Assembly: GCF_002860325.1 (NCBI RefSeq)
Contig: NZ_PKOJ01000001.1
Location: 496,001-560,000 of the forward strand
DNA: 64,000 bases
DNA from: Neptunicoccus cionae
GTDB taxonomy: Bacteria > Pseudomonadota > Alphaproteobacteria > Rhodobacterales > Rhodobacteraceae
Direction of reading: 5' to 3'
The notes beneath the pieces were generated by a model. The model worked only from the letters and a program-made list of their open reading frames with translations. It made no database searches and had not been told where the DNA came from. Shown piece after piece: positions 35,767 to 44,551 of the stretch. How positions within the stretch are numbered: the first letter of the stretch is position 1; the number at the start of each line of letters is the position of its first letter. The translations under genes and the position numbers were made by a program.

Positions 35767-35846
35767 TTCTACGCGGTTGACGTAAGGTTATCTCGTCACC
35801 CCGTCGCCTTTCCACTTCCGGAGAGGCACTTATTGGGAGGGTACCT

Positions 35847-37397
35847 ATGAAAATGAAACGATATTTTTTAGCCAGAGGGCTGGCCGCATCGGCACTGGCA
35901 TTGTCCGTGGGAATGGTTGCGCATGGCGCATCACATCGCGAAGCGCCAATGATTGCCAAAATGCCGAAAGTGGACGCAACAGATTTTTATATGTTCCGCT
36001 CCTATGAAAGAGGCCGGAAGGATTATGTCACCTTCATTGCAAACTACCAACCGCTGCAGGCCCCCTATGGCGGTCCCAACTATTTCACTATGGATGAAAA
36101 CGCAGTTTATGAAATCCATATCGACAATGACGGGGATGCCAAGGAAGATCTGACATTCCAGTTCCGGTTTACCAATACCCTGGTCAAGAACGGCCGTCAT
36201 ATCCGTGTGCCCGTGGGGGACAAGAAACTGGCTGTACCGTTGCGCGCTGTGGGTCCGGTCTCTGCGGCCAACACCGCAAATCTGGGCGAGCATGAAGCCT
36301 ATTCGCTGACGCTGAAGCGGGGGCACAGATCAGGTGGAAAGACCAGATCCCTGCGCTCTGCTTCGGGGATGACAGAGTTTACCAAACCGCTTGATAATGT
36401 TGGGAACAAGACCATCCCCGATTATGAAGCCTATGCGAACAGCTATATCTACGATTTCAAAATTCCGGGCTGCAAGAAAGACGGTCGTGTCTTTGCCGGA
36501 CAACGGGCCGAAGCCTTTGCTGTCAATCTGGGCGAGATTTTCGATCTGGTGAATCTTGTGCCACTGGATGGAGAGTCCTTCCCCGGTGGTATCATGCAAT
36601 CGCGTGAAAACGATGATCTGGTTGGTAAGGCGAATGTGACCTCTCTGGCGATCGAAGTGCCTACGCAATGTATCACCAAGGATGACGAGCCGGTGATCGG
36701 CGCATGGACCACTGCAAGCGTTTCCGGACCGGCAACCGAAGGTACCCCTGCGAAAATGCAGCAGGTGTCCCGTCTGTCCAACCCGCTGGTGAACGAGGTT
36801 GTTATTGGCCTTCCGGATAAGGACAAATTCAACGGCTCAGAACCTAAACATGACAAGCAGTTTGCGAAATATGTGACCAACCCGACACTGCCATTCCTGC
36901 TGGATGCCCTGTTCCGCGATGCGGTCGGAGCTAAAGATGATATCGCACCGTCGAACTTCCCCCGTCAGGATCTAGTAACGGCCTTCCTGACCGGCTTTCC
37001 GGGGTTTAACCAGCCCGCAGGTGTGGTCGGATCCGAAATGATGCGTCTCAACACAGCCGTAGACCCGACATGGCGGAACCGCCAGCACCCTTATGGTGTG
37101 GTTGCCGAAGATCTGGCCGGCTTCCCGAATGGTCGTCGCCCCGGCGATGATGTGGTGGATATTGCGCTGCGTGTGATGATGGGTGCGTTGTGCCATCCGG
37201 TGCCGCTGGGTGCGGAATTGGGTGTTGAAGGCGCTGTCGAGGACGAAGAGAGCGATCTGATCAATCTGGGTTTGTGTGATCCGGAAGATGCGCCGGTTGG
37301 CAATGCGCCGTTCACCGATGGTGCTCCGATCAGTGCAGCCGAATTGCAGAATGTGTTCCCGTATCTGAACACGCCACTGGCCGGTTCCCCGAACTGA
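35847..37397 (+). CDS. DUF4331 family exported protein
   Basis: A 516-residue exported protein: signal peptide MKMKRYFLARGLAASALALS ending near AHG-ASH, then the DUF4331 hallmark ASHREAPMIAKMPKVDATDFY and repeated segments about dates, limits and DNVGNKTIPDYEAYA typical of the family. Cysteines occur in GCKKDG, TQCITK, ALCHP and GLCDPE. The function of the family is not established. GGGAGG precedes the ATG. It is followed by a strong terminator, so it is a single-gene unit. Confidence 0.85.
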   Translation: MKMKRYFLARGLAASALALSVGMVAHGASHREAPMIAKMPKVDATDFYMFRSYERGRKDYVTFIANYQPLQAPYGGPNYFTMDENAVYEIHIDNDGDAKEDLTFQFRFTNTLVKNGRHIRVPVGDKKLAVPLRAVGPVSAANTANLGEHEAYSLTLKRGHRSGGKTRSLRSASGMTEFTKPLDNVGNKTIPDYEAYANSYIYDFKIPGCKKDGRVFAGQRAEAFAVNLGEIFDLVNLVPLDGESFPGGIMQSRENDDLVGKANVTSLAIEVPTQCITKDDEPVIGAWTTASVSGPATEGTPAKMQQVSRLSNPLVNEVVIGLPDKDKFNGSEPKHDKQFAKYVTNPTLPFLLDALFRDAVGAKDDIAPSNFPRQDLVTAFLTGFPGFNQPAGVVGSEMMRLNTAVDPTWRNRQHPYGVVAEDLAGFPNGRRPGDDVVDIALRVMMGALCHPVPLGAELGVEGAVEDEESDLINLGLCDPEDAPVGNAPFTDGAPISAAELQNVFPYLNTPLAGSPN

Positions 37398-37436
37398 TCC
37401 CGTGTTGTGACGGCCCTGTTTAGGGGGTGAAATGAC

Positions 37437-37469
37437 AAAGCGTTCCGACATGTTCGGGGCGCTTTTTTT
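37437..37469 (+). terminator. Rho-independent terminator after DUF4331 gene
   Basis: AAAGCGTTCCGA (37437-37448) pairs with TCGGGGCGCTTT (37454-37465), including two G-T pairs, around CATGT, with seven T at 37463-37469. Confidence 0.85.
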
Positions 37470-37546
37470 GTATGTGGAGTTGTGGGATTTGAAGGGGCAG
37501 ATCTTAAAGTATTGAAATGTAACGTAAGAAAACCATGACCCTGCAA

Positions 37547-37572
37547 ATATGAAGCTTCTTATATGAAGCTTC
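37547..37572. repeat. Tandem ATATGAAGCTTC repeat
   Basis: ATATGAAGCTTC occurs at 37547-37558 and 37561-37572. Each contains the palindrome GAAGCTTC, with centres 14 bases apart. It lies downstream of the LacI-type gene; any regulatory role is open. Confidence 0.5.
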
Positions 37573-37681
37573 AGGATTAAGGTTTTGGAAAGGTTCTTGG
37601 GTTTCCGGAATAACGTGACGCTGGAATAGCAGACATCATCCTTTTGCAGGAATTGCCGGAAATAGACCTTGTTGCGTTGCG

Positions 37682-38704
37682 CTAACCGGTCCAGCCCTTT
37701 GGGGCAGGAGCTGAGCCGCGCACGATCAGCGGGCCGGCAATCTTTAAATTCACCACCGGAGCCTCTCCGGTAGTGATCGCATTCATCAGAACCTTCACGG
37801 TTTCTTCCACCATCCGGCCGGTGCGCTGGCGCACGGTTGTCAGGCTGTATCCGGCCCAGACCGCAGGCGGCACATCGTCGTAGCCGACAAGAATCACATC
37901 ACCCGGAACTGTCAGGTGCAGGTCGCTTCGCAGCACGTCCATCACGGTGAAAGCCATGTGATCGTTGGCAACAAAGACAGCATCCGGGTGGCGCGGGGCT
38001 GAGAACATGGCGAGCGCGGCGGCGCGGGTTTCTTCCGTGTTGAAATTCCCGACGGTGCGGCTCGATACCTCCCGTCCGGCGGCTTTTAAACCGTCAAGGA
38101 AGCCTGCTTCGCGATCCCGCTGTGTTGATGCGCCTTCAAACCCTGCAATATACCCGATCCGTTCGGGATGGTGTGCTGCAAGAAACCGTGCGATCTCCTT
38201 ACCGCCTGCATAATTGTCTGCGGTGACACTGGTCAGGTTCTCGCCGTCCTGCGAGCGGTTGAAAAACACCAGCGGAATCCCTTCGTCACGGCAGCGTCCT
38301 GCCAGATCGGATGACAATGGGACAGAAGCGGCCACAATGGCATCCACCTGATAATCCAGCATTTCGTCCACCACCCGTTCAATATCCTTCGTGGTGTCCG
38401 ACGCCATAAAAACCATCACGTGATAGCCTTCCTCTTTCAGCGCATTTGACAGTTTTTGAAGGGCAACAGGGTAAAAATAATTGTCGAGATAAGCCACGAC
38501 CAATCCAACAATACGCGAGCGCCCCGTGATGAGCGAGCGGGCCAGAACATTGGGCCGGTAGCCCAGTTCCTTTGCCGCCTTTCGGACTTTGTCGATGGTT
38601 TTCTGGCTCGCCGAAGCCCCTTTGGTAAACACGCGGCTGACGGCGGATTGTGACACACCTGCACGTTTGGCAACGTCGAGGGATGTGATCTTGTCGTTTG
38701 GCAT
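37682..38704 (-). CDS. LacI family transcriptional regulator
   Basis: A 340-residue repressor. The helix-turn-helix is at residues 8-27 (SLDVAKRAGVSQSAVSRVF) with hinge RPNVLARSLITG, followed by a periplasmic-binding-protein-like sensor (IVGLVVAYLDNYFYP, HPDAVFVANDHMAFTVMDVL, VGYDDVPP). It would bind a sugar or polyol. It lies 44 bases after an SDR dehydrogenase gene on the same strand and may control that operon. Confidence 0.9.
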   Translation of the reverse strand: MPNDKITSLDVAKRAGVSQSAVSRVFTKGASASQKTIDKVRKAAKELGYRPNVLARSLITGRSRIVGLVVAYLDNYFYPVALQKLSNALKEEGYHVMVFMASDTTKDIERVVDEMLDYQVDAIVAASVPLSSDLAGRCRDEGIPLVFFNRSQDGENLTSVTADNYAGGKEIARFLAAHHPERIGYIAGFEGASTQRDREAGFLDGLKAAGREVSSRTVGNFNTEETRAAALAMFSAPRHPDAVFVANDHMAFTVMDVLRSDLHLTVPGDVILVGYDDVPPAVWAGYSLTTVRQRTGRMVEETVKVLMNAITTGEAPVVNLKIAGPLIVRGSAPAPKGWTG

Positions 38705-38720
38705 GCGCTTGCCTCTTTAT

Positions 38721-38744
38721 GAGTATTTCGGGAACATTGAAGCG
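38721..38744 (+). repeat. Dispersed repeat, copy A3
   Basis: GAGTATTTCGGGAACATTGA then AGCG, filling most of the gap between the SDR and LacI genes. Confidence 0.6.
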
Positions 38745-38748
38745 TGGG

Positions 38749-39531
38749 TCAGTCTGCGGTCCACCCCCCGTCGATCAGCAGGGAGCTGCCGGTGATCAGG
38801 GCGGAGGCGTCCGAGGCGAGGAAGACTGTGGCCCCCATGATGTCTTCCACTTCGCCGATACGCCCGAGTTTGATCTTGTCTTCAATCCAGGCCACCAGTT
38901 CGGGGCGCTTGAAGGTCTGTTCGGTCAGGGGGGTGCGAATGAAGGTCGGGCAGATTGTGTTGACACGGATACCATGTGGGCCCCATTCGATCGCTTGGGC
39001 CTTGGTGTACCCTTCGACCGCGTGTTTGGAGCCGCAATAGACTGCCCGTTCCTGTCCGCCCACATGGGCCATTTGCGATGAAATCTGGATAATGGAGCCG
39101 GGTTTGCCCGCTGCGATCAATCCTTTTGCGACGGCTTGCGCCAGAAAATAGGCACCCTTCGCGTTCAGGTCGGTCATTGCGTCAAAGTCCGCTTCGGTTG
39201 TTTCAAGCGCAGGGGCGTGGCGGGCGAAACCGGCGGAGTTGACCAGAATGTCAAAAGGTCCGTTTTGTGCCACTTGCGCCTGCGTCGCCGCCACATCCGC
39301 TACGTCCAGCGCCAGAGTGTCCACCTGCCAGCCTTCGGCGCGCATATCCTGTGCCGCATCTTCCATCCGCTCTGCATTGCGAGCCGCGATGGTGACATGC
39401 GCCCCGTGTTCGGCCAGTGCTACCGCGCATCCCAATCCGATGCCGGATGTGCCTCCGGTCACAAGGGCGCGCTTACCATCCAGACGGAAACTCGGGGTGC
39501 GGGGTAGGGGCATGGTTTGATCCTTATTCAT
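38749..39531 (-). CDS. Short-chain dehydrogenase/reductase (SDR) family oxidoreductase
   Basis: A 260-residue classical SDR: TGGTSGIGLG cofactor loop, NSAGFARH, catalytic Ser in IQISSQMAH and Y-x-x-x-K in YCGSK, and C-terminal GSSLLIDGGWTAD. The Arg after the second strand (AARN) suggests NADP or mixed cofactor use. It overlaps the M15-like gene by eight bases and precedes the LacI-type regulator, which hints at a sugar or polyol alcohol as substrate. Confidence 0.87.
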   Translation of the reverse strand: MNKDQTMPLPRTPSFRLDGKRALVTGGTSGIGLGCAVALAEHGAHVTIAARNAERMEDAAQDMRAEGWQVDTLALDVADVAATQAQVAQNGPFDILVNSAGFARHAPALETTEADFDAMTDLNAKGAYFLAQAVAKGLIAAGKPGSIIQISSQMAHVGGQERAVYCGSKHAVEGYTKAQAIEWGPHGIRVNTICPTFIRTPLTEQTFKRPELVAWIEDKIKLGRIGEVEDIMGATVFLASDASALITGSSLLIDGGWTAD

Positions 39532-40207
39532 TAATTGACTTCCGCTGCCAGCGATCGGGCGCTGTCAGGGGCGGGTAAGTGATGCCGCGAAACGGCGGAA
39601 AATCGGCATATCTCTTCCGGCGCTGTGCCGGAGGTTCGTCAGGCGCTTTACCGGCAGGAACCAGAGTGCCTTTAGGGGCAATGTAGCTGAGTATCCGGCG
39701 TTCGGGATTTTCCCGCCATGTCAGGTTCAGCGCGGCGAGTTTGGGGAAGAAATACTGTTCGTGATAGGGGAGGTGATCGTGAATCCAATAGGCCAGATCG
39801 CGCCAGTCGCGGCCCTGATCATATTGGTCTGCAAACCACGGAATCACGATGGTTGCGCAAGCCCCCATTCGGCCTTCGCTGTCGCGCCTGTCCCAGATCC
39901 GCGAGGCTGCGTTAACTTCATTGCGTGAGCAATTCAGCTTGTTGTCATTACCGAATTTGTTCAGCGCGGGCGCTCGATAGCCGGAGCGGATTGCAACCGG
40001 ACCGAAGGTTTCCACCAGCGGATCAAGCAGCTTCGTCGCCAGCGCCTTGCCAGCCGCTATGACAGCGTCGGGGTTTTCGGGAATGTTGGGAATACCGTAA
40101 AAGGCGCTGATTTCGGAATGCATGAAATCGCGCAGGAAAAAATAGCGCGACAGCCGGGTACGGCCCAGCGTTTCCAGAGACCACATGGATTTCGGGGTCT
40201 GTCGCAA
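39524..40207 (-). CDS. M15-like peptidase-fold conserved protein
   Basis: A 227-residue protein whose FLRDFMHSEISAFYGIPNIP and GPVAIRSGYRAPALNKFGN segments resemble D-Ala-D-Ala carboxypeptidase-like (M15/hedgehog fold) proteins. A full set of Zn ligands is not clear, as the usual HxxxxxxD is not intact. GGAGG five bases before the TTG at 40207 supports that unusual start over the ATG at 40186. No signal peptide. It is divergent from the amidase gene. Confidence 0.6.
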   Translation of the reverse strand: MRQTPKSMWSLETLGRTRLSRYFFLRDFMHSEISAFYGIPNIPENPDAVIAAGKALATKLLDPLVETFGPVAIRSGYRAPALNKFGNDNKLNCSRNEVNAASRIWDRRDSEGRMGACATIVIPWFADQYDQGRDWRDLAYWIHDHLPYHEQYFFPKLAALNLTWRENPERRILSYIAPKGTLVPAGKAPDEPPAQRRKRYADFPPFRGITYPPLTAPDRWQRKSINE

Positions 40208-40427
40208 CGGTTCCTCCTCCCTCGCACACCGGTGACACTCCCCTGTCGGCCGGCGGCGGCTGCTGCTTTGACGAGCCTAGAGCGGGGTGGCCCCCGAGCG
40301 CAAAAGAATAATGCAATCGAATGCAGAATTTACGCGTGGGGTCATCCGGCACGGCAGGGATGTTTTTGCGGTGGACAGAGTTTGTCAGGCTTTGCACAGT
40401 TAGCCGAAATATCAGGAGGGTAAGACA

Positions 40428-41861
40428 ATGGCTGAATTCACCGGACCGGAACTTTGCGCGAAATCCGCACGCGAGGTGGTGGGAATGTTGAAGCGCAAGG
40501 AGGTGTCCCCAAAAGAACTGCTTGATGCTGCTTATGCGCGGATTGATGCGGTTGGACCGGCCATCAACGCCACAGTGACCCAGTGCCGCGAACGGGCCTA
40601 TGCGCAGGCAGAAACTGCCGGAAACGCGGATCAGAGCGATCCGGGCTGGCTGGGCGGTCTGCCTGTCGGGATCAAGGATCTGAACGAAGTGGGAGGTGTC
40701 GTCACCACAATGGGGACGCTGGGTATGAAGGATTATGTTTCACCCGCCAGCAGCCCGTTTGTAGAGATGATGGAAAACCGCGGCGCGGTGATTACAGGTA
40801 AGACCAATACGCCTGAATTCGGTGCAGGCGGAAATACTTTCAATGCGGTTTTCGGGTACACGCGTAACCCTTGGGACACCCGTAAGAATGCCGGTGGTTC
40901 TTCGGGCGGGGCGGCGGCCTCTCTGGCGGCGGGGGAAACATGGCTGAGTTCCGGTTCCGATCTGGCCGGATCACTGCGCACGCCCGCAGGCTACTGCGGG
41001 GTTTGCGGGTTCCGCCCGACACCGGGGCGTGCGGGGGGTGGTCCCGGTCCGGCGGCTTTTTTGAACGAGGGAATAAACGGGCCGATGGCGCGAGATGTAG
41101 AAGATGTGGCCCTGTTTCTGGATGCAATGACGGGCTTTGATCCGCGGATGCCGCTCAGCCTGCACGCACCGGAAGTTTCGTTTCAGGACTCCCTGAAGCA
41201 GGAAAAGAAGGATATCCGCATTGCCTTCAGCCCCGATCAGGGCGGCTTTGCGCCAGTGGAACGGGAAATCCGAGACATTCTGGAGAGCGCAATGAAAACC
41301 GCCGAGGGCGCCGGTATGCGGGTGGAAGAAGCCTGTCCCGAGATGCCTGCCCTCTATGATACTTATGTTGCCTTGCGCGGGATGCACTATGGCGCTGTGA
41401 ACAACTTCGTTCCGGATGAGGTGAAGAAGCATTTCAAACGCACCTTGCGGGAGAATATCGACGTGGGGGTCAACCAGTCGAGCCATGACATCTATCTCGC
41501 TCAGCGCGGGCGCACCGAAGTCTATCACCAGATGCGGGAGTTTCTGTCGGACCACGACGTGCTGGCGATCCCTGTTGTTGGGCTGGAGCCGACTTTGGTG
41601 GAGCAGGAATATCCGACCGTTGTGGACGGTCAGGAACTGAGCGATTACGTGGAGTGGCTGCGCTTTTCCTTCCTTGCTACGACGGCCGCACTGCCTGCGC
41701 TGGCGCTGCCTGCGGGCTTTACAAAAACCGGCATGCCGATTGGTATTCAACTGGTTGGACCGCCGAAAGGGGATGCTTTGGTCTTGCAGGTCGGGCTGGC
41801 GCTGGAGCGGGCTTTGAACCTGCCCAAAGGGCCGATTGATCCGAATGTCCGGCATGTTTGA
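40428..41861 (+). CDS. Amidase (amidase-signature family)
   Basis: A 477-residue Ser-Ser-Lys hydrolase. K83 (PVGIKDL), cis-Ser S158 (GGSSGGAAAS) and nucleophile S182 (GSDLAGSLRTPA) form the triad. AGGAGGG before the ATG sets the start. It hydrolyses an amide of unknown structure; its overall form is closer to aryl/aliphatic amidases than to GatA, and no gatB or gatC is nearby. A copy of the dispersed repeat begins inside its stop codon. Confidence 0.88.
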   Translation: MAEFTGPELCAKSAREVVGMLKRKEVSPKELLDAAYARIDAVGPAINATVTQCRERAYAQAETAGNADQSDPGWLGGLPVGIKDLNEVGGVVTTMGTLGMKDYVSPASSPFVEMMENRGAVITGKTNTPEFGAGGNTFNAVFGYTRNPWDTRKNAGGSSGGAAASLAAGETWLSSGSDLAGSLRTPAGYCGVCGFRPTPGRAGGGPGPAAFLNEGINGPMARDVEDVALFLDAMTGFDPRMPLSLHAPEVSFQDSLKQEKKDIRIAFSPDQGGFAPVEREIRDILESAMKTAEGAGMRVEEACPEMPALYDTYVALRGMHYGAVNNFVPDEVKKHFKRTLRENIDVGVNQSSHDIYLAQRGRTEVYHQMREFLSDHDVLAIPVVGLEPTLVEQEYPTVVDGQELSDYVEWLRFSFLATTAALPALALPAGFTKTGMPIGIQLVGPPKGDALVLQVGLALERALNLPKGPIDPNVRHV

Positions 41862-41880
41862 GTATTTGGGGAACATTGAA
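41860..41880 (+). repeat. Dispersed repeat, copy A4
   Basis: GAGTATTTGGGGAACATTGA plus A. It starts within the amidase stop codon and ends 14 bases before the likely start of the HD gene. Confidence 0.6.
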
Positions 41881-41893
41881 ACTGGGGCGCATT

Positions 41894-42454
41894 GTGGAGC
41901 GGTCTGAGGCTGCGGCGCGGCTTGCAGTTCTGGAGCGGGCGGAGGCGTTGAAGGATGTGTTCCGCTCGGGTTTTACGGGGGAGGGGCGGCCGGAGAGCAC
42001 AGCGGCCCACACTTGGCGCTTGTGTCTGTGGGTCGTGCTGTTCGAGGACCAGTGCGGCGGGCTCGACATTGCCCGCCTGTTAAAGCTGGCAGTGCTGCAT
42101 GATCTGGGGGAAGCCGTTTCGGGGGACATACCCGCAACAGAACAGGCAGGCGATAAGAGCGCCCAAGAGCGGGCGGATTTTGCCAGCCTGCTGGAAGGGT
42201 TGTCGTCTGCGCAGGCTGATGGCTTGCTGGAGCTTTGGGACGAATATGAAAATGCCGCCAGCCCCGAAGCCCGCCTGATAAAAGGGCTCGACAAGTTGGA
42301 GACCATTCTCCAGCACACGCAGGGGCAAAATCCGGCGGATTTCGACTACGGGTTCAATCTGGATTACGGGCAGCAATACATGGAGGGCCATCCGTTGTTG
42401 CAGGAGTTGCGGCCCATGCTTGATGAAAAGACCCGTGCACGGATGAAAGGGTAG
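41894..42454 (+). CDS. HD domain hydrolase (YfbR/5'-deoxynucleotidase-like)
   Basis: About 186 residues from GTG 41894; a TTG at 41858 overlaps the amidase stop and would read through the repeat, so I prefer the GTG. Metal-binding residues are in STAAHTWR, LAVLHDLGEAVSGDIP and the later IKGLDKLETILQH. The pattern matches YfbR-like phosphohydrolases acting on nucleoside monophosphates. It converges on the nucleoside import operon. Confidence 0.8.
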   Translation: MERSEAAARLAVLERAEALKDVFRSGFTGEGRPESTAAHTWRLCLWVVLFEDQCGGLDIARLLKLAVLHDLGEAVSGDIPATEQAGDKSAQERADFASLLEGLSSAQADGLLELWDEYENAASPEARLIKGLDKLETILQHTQGQNPADFDYGFNLDYGQQYMEGHPLLQELRPMLDEKTRARMKG

Positions 42455-42470
42455 GCCGGTGGCCTGCCCT
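42448..42470. terminator. Hairpin shared by convergent HD and permease genes
   Basis: AGGGTAGGCC (42448-42457) and GGCCTGCCCT (42461-42470) form a stem that covers both stop codons. ATTT follows on the plus strand and TTTC on the minus. Confidence 0.5.
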
Positions 42471-43437
42471 ATTTGTGATAGGGTTTTCCGATAGCTGCGG
42501 GTGGGCGCGGTTTGCCGATGAAACCTGCCAGCAGCAGAACTGTCAGCACATAGGGCATGGCCAGCATCAGTTGCGTTGGCACCTCTCCGATCAGGGGCAG
42601 GGCCACGCCTTCGAGACGGGTGGTGGCCGCTTCAAGGAAGCCGAACATCAGACAGGCCATAAAGGCGCTGAGCGGTTTCCAGTTGCCAAAGATCACTGCA
42701 GCCAGAGCGATATAGCCCTTGCCGGCGGACATCTCGCGCACAAAGTTGCCGCCCTGTGCGATGGACAGATATGCACCAGCGATCCCGCAGAGGGCGCCAC
42801 CCACGATCAATGCGCGGTAGCGCAGCCATGTGACAGAGATACCGGCGGAATCTACAGCTTCGGGTACTTCACCCACGGCACGCAGGCGCAGACCAAAGCG
42901 GGAGCGGTAAAGGATAAAAGCCGTCAGTGGCACGGCGAGCAGCGCCACATAGACCAGCATGTTGTGGCCCGAGATAAGCTGGCGGTAGATGGTGCCAAGG
43001 ACCGGCACGCTGTCCATCATATCCACGCCCCACCATTCTATCGGGGTGAAACGGTCTTCCCGCGGCAGCGATGGCGTTTGCCCGCCCCGTTTGAATAATG
43101 CAATGCCAAGTACGATGGTCAGCCCGCTGGCCAGAATGTTGATCGCCACGCCGGAGACAACCTGATCGCCTTTGTGGGTGATACAGGCGAAGCCGTGGAT
43201 CAGGGACATAAATATCCCCGCCAGCATTGCACAGCCAAGGCCGAGCCAGGCCGAGCCTGTCAGCGCGGCCACAGTGGCGGCGACAAAGGCACCGGACAGC
43301 AGTTTACCTTCCAGCGAAATGTCTACGATGCCGGAGCGTTCCGAGAAGATACCTGCCATAGCGCACAGCATCAAAGGCGTTGCAATCCGCAGTGTTGCAT
43401 CAAAAGACAGCAGCAGTTGGTAGAGGAAATCAGCCAT
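42469..43437 (-). CDS. BMP-type nucleoside ABC transporter permease (second)
   Basis: A 322-residue permease with about eight to nine hydrophobic segments and family stretches MLCAMAGIFSERSGIVDISLEG and VVSGVAINILASGL. The start at 43437 (MADFLYQLLLSF) overlaps the upstream permease by eight bases. It belongs to the branched-chain/ribose-type permease family and forms the import channel with the permease at 43430. Confidence 0.87.
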   Translation of the reverse strand: MADFLYQLLLSFDATLRIATPLMLCAMAGIFSERSGIVDISLEGKLLSGAFVAATVAALTGSAWLGLGCAMLAGIFMSLIHGFACITHKGDQVVSGVAINILASGLTIVLGIALFKRGGQTPSLPREDRFTPIEWWGVDMMDSVPVLGTIYRQLISGHNMLVYVALLAVPLTAFILYRSRFGLRLRAVGEVPEAVDSAGISVTWLRYRALIVGGALCGIAGAYLSIAQGGNFVREMSAGKGYIALAAVIFGNWKPLSAFMACLMFGFLEAATTRLEGVALPLIGEVPTQLMLAMPYVLTVLLLAGFIGKPRPPAAIGKPYHK

Positions 43438-44551
43438 TCGCAGGATCCTTCGGTGCAACAAATTTCGCAATCATCCGCGCCAGTGGCGGGTTGAACATAT
43501 AGGCCAGCGCACCGGAGAAGAGGATGATCATCCCCTGTATCAGCAGCACCATTTCGCGGGTGATGGATTGAAATTCAAAGTCCAGCTCGCCGCCGCCCTG
43601 TGTTAGCGCCCCGAACAAAAGGGCTGCGAGGAAGATACCGATGGGGTGGTTGCGTCCCATCAGGGCCACAGCAATTCCGGTAAAGCCGTATCCGGCGGTA
43701 AAGTTCAGCACCACCTTGTGATTGAACCCGAGGATTTCATTGGTGGCAAGCAATCCGGCGAAGCCACCGGAAATGGCCATCGTAATGATAATGGTGCGCG
43801 CCACATTGATCCCTGCGTAGTGGGCAGCTTCCTGATTTTGCCCCACCGAGCGGATATTGAAGCCAAGTCGTGTGTGCCAGACCAGCACATAAAACACCGC
43901 CATGGCGCCAAGGGCGATCAGAAAGGACGCATTCAAAGGTGAACTGGTAATATTGATCCCCAGTGGCCGCAGCATATCTGCCATCTTCGGCAGCAGCGTA
44001 CTTTCAGCCAATCGGGCCGTTTGCGGGGATTGCTGACCCGCTTCGAGCATCGGTCCGGCCAGAAGATAGACCATCAGGGATGCCGCCAGAAAGTTGAACA
44101 TAATCGTGGTGATCACGATATGGCTGCCCCGTTTGGCCTGTAGATACCCCGGAATAACGCCCCAGATGCCGCCTGCGATGAAGGCGCCCAGCACAGCCAG
44201 CGGAATCGCCAGTGGTGCGGGCAGGTATACTCCGAGACCGAAAGAGGCGAGCGCAGCGCCAAGACCGCCGATCAGGGCCTGTCCCTCACCGCCGATATTG
44301 AACATCATGCAGTGGAAGGCCAGCGCGACGGCCAATCCGGTGAAGATATAATTCGTGGTGTAAAACAGCGTGTAGCCCAAACCGCCAGAATAGACGAATG
44401 CGCCCTTTATCATCACGCCCAGTGCTTCGATCGGGTTTTCCCCGATGGCGAGCACAATCAGCCCGCAGATGAAAAACGCGGCGAAGAGGTTAATGATCGG
44501 AAGCAGGATCAGGTCTGCCCAGCGGGGAAGGGGGGGAGTTGGCGTGCTCAT
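43430..44551 (-). CDS. BMP-type nucleoside ABC transporter permease (first)
   Basis: A 373-residue inner-membrane protein with about ten hydrophobic segments, including FNIGGEGQALIGGLGAALA and GFAGLLATNEILGFNHKV that mark the family. The ATG overlaps the stop of the ATPase gene (ATGA). With its partner it forms the pore for the ligand of the BMP-family binding protein at 46223. Confidence 0.87.
   Translation of the reverse strand: MSTPTPPLPRWADLILLPIINLFAAFFICGLIVLAIGENPIEALGVMIKGAFVYSGGLGYTLFYTTNYIFTGLAVALAFHCMMFNIGGEGQALIGGLGAALASFGLGVYLPAPLAIPLAVLGAFIAGGIWGVIPGYLQAKRGSHIVITTIMFNFLAASLMVYLLAGPMLEAGQQSPQTARLAESTLLPKMADMLRPLGINITSSPLNASFLIALGAMAVFYVLVWHTRLGFNIRSVGQNQEAAHYAGINVARTIIITMAISGGFAGLLATNEILGFNHKVVLNFTAGYGFTGIAVALMGRNHPIGIFLAALLFGALTQGGGELDFEFQSITREMVLLIQGMIILFSGALAYMFNPPLARMIAKFVAPKDPANG

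Larger units (their letters stand above)
35508..35846. other. Intergenic region before DUF4331 gene
   Basis: Contains a 10-base-pair hairpin at 35531-35560, a short dyad CACAAAA/TTTTGTG near 35632-35650, and a candidate ECF-sigma promoter at 35737-35766. No gene is visible. Confidence 0.45.
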
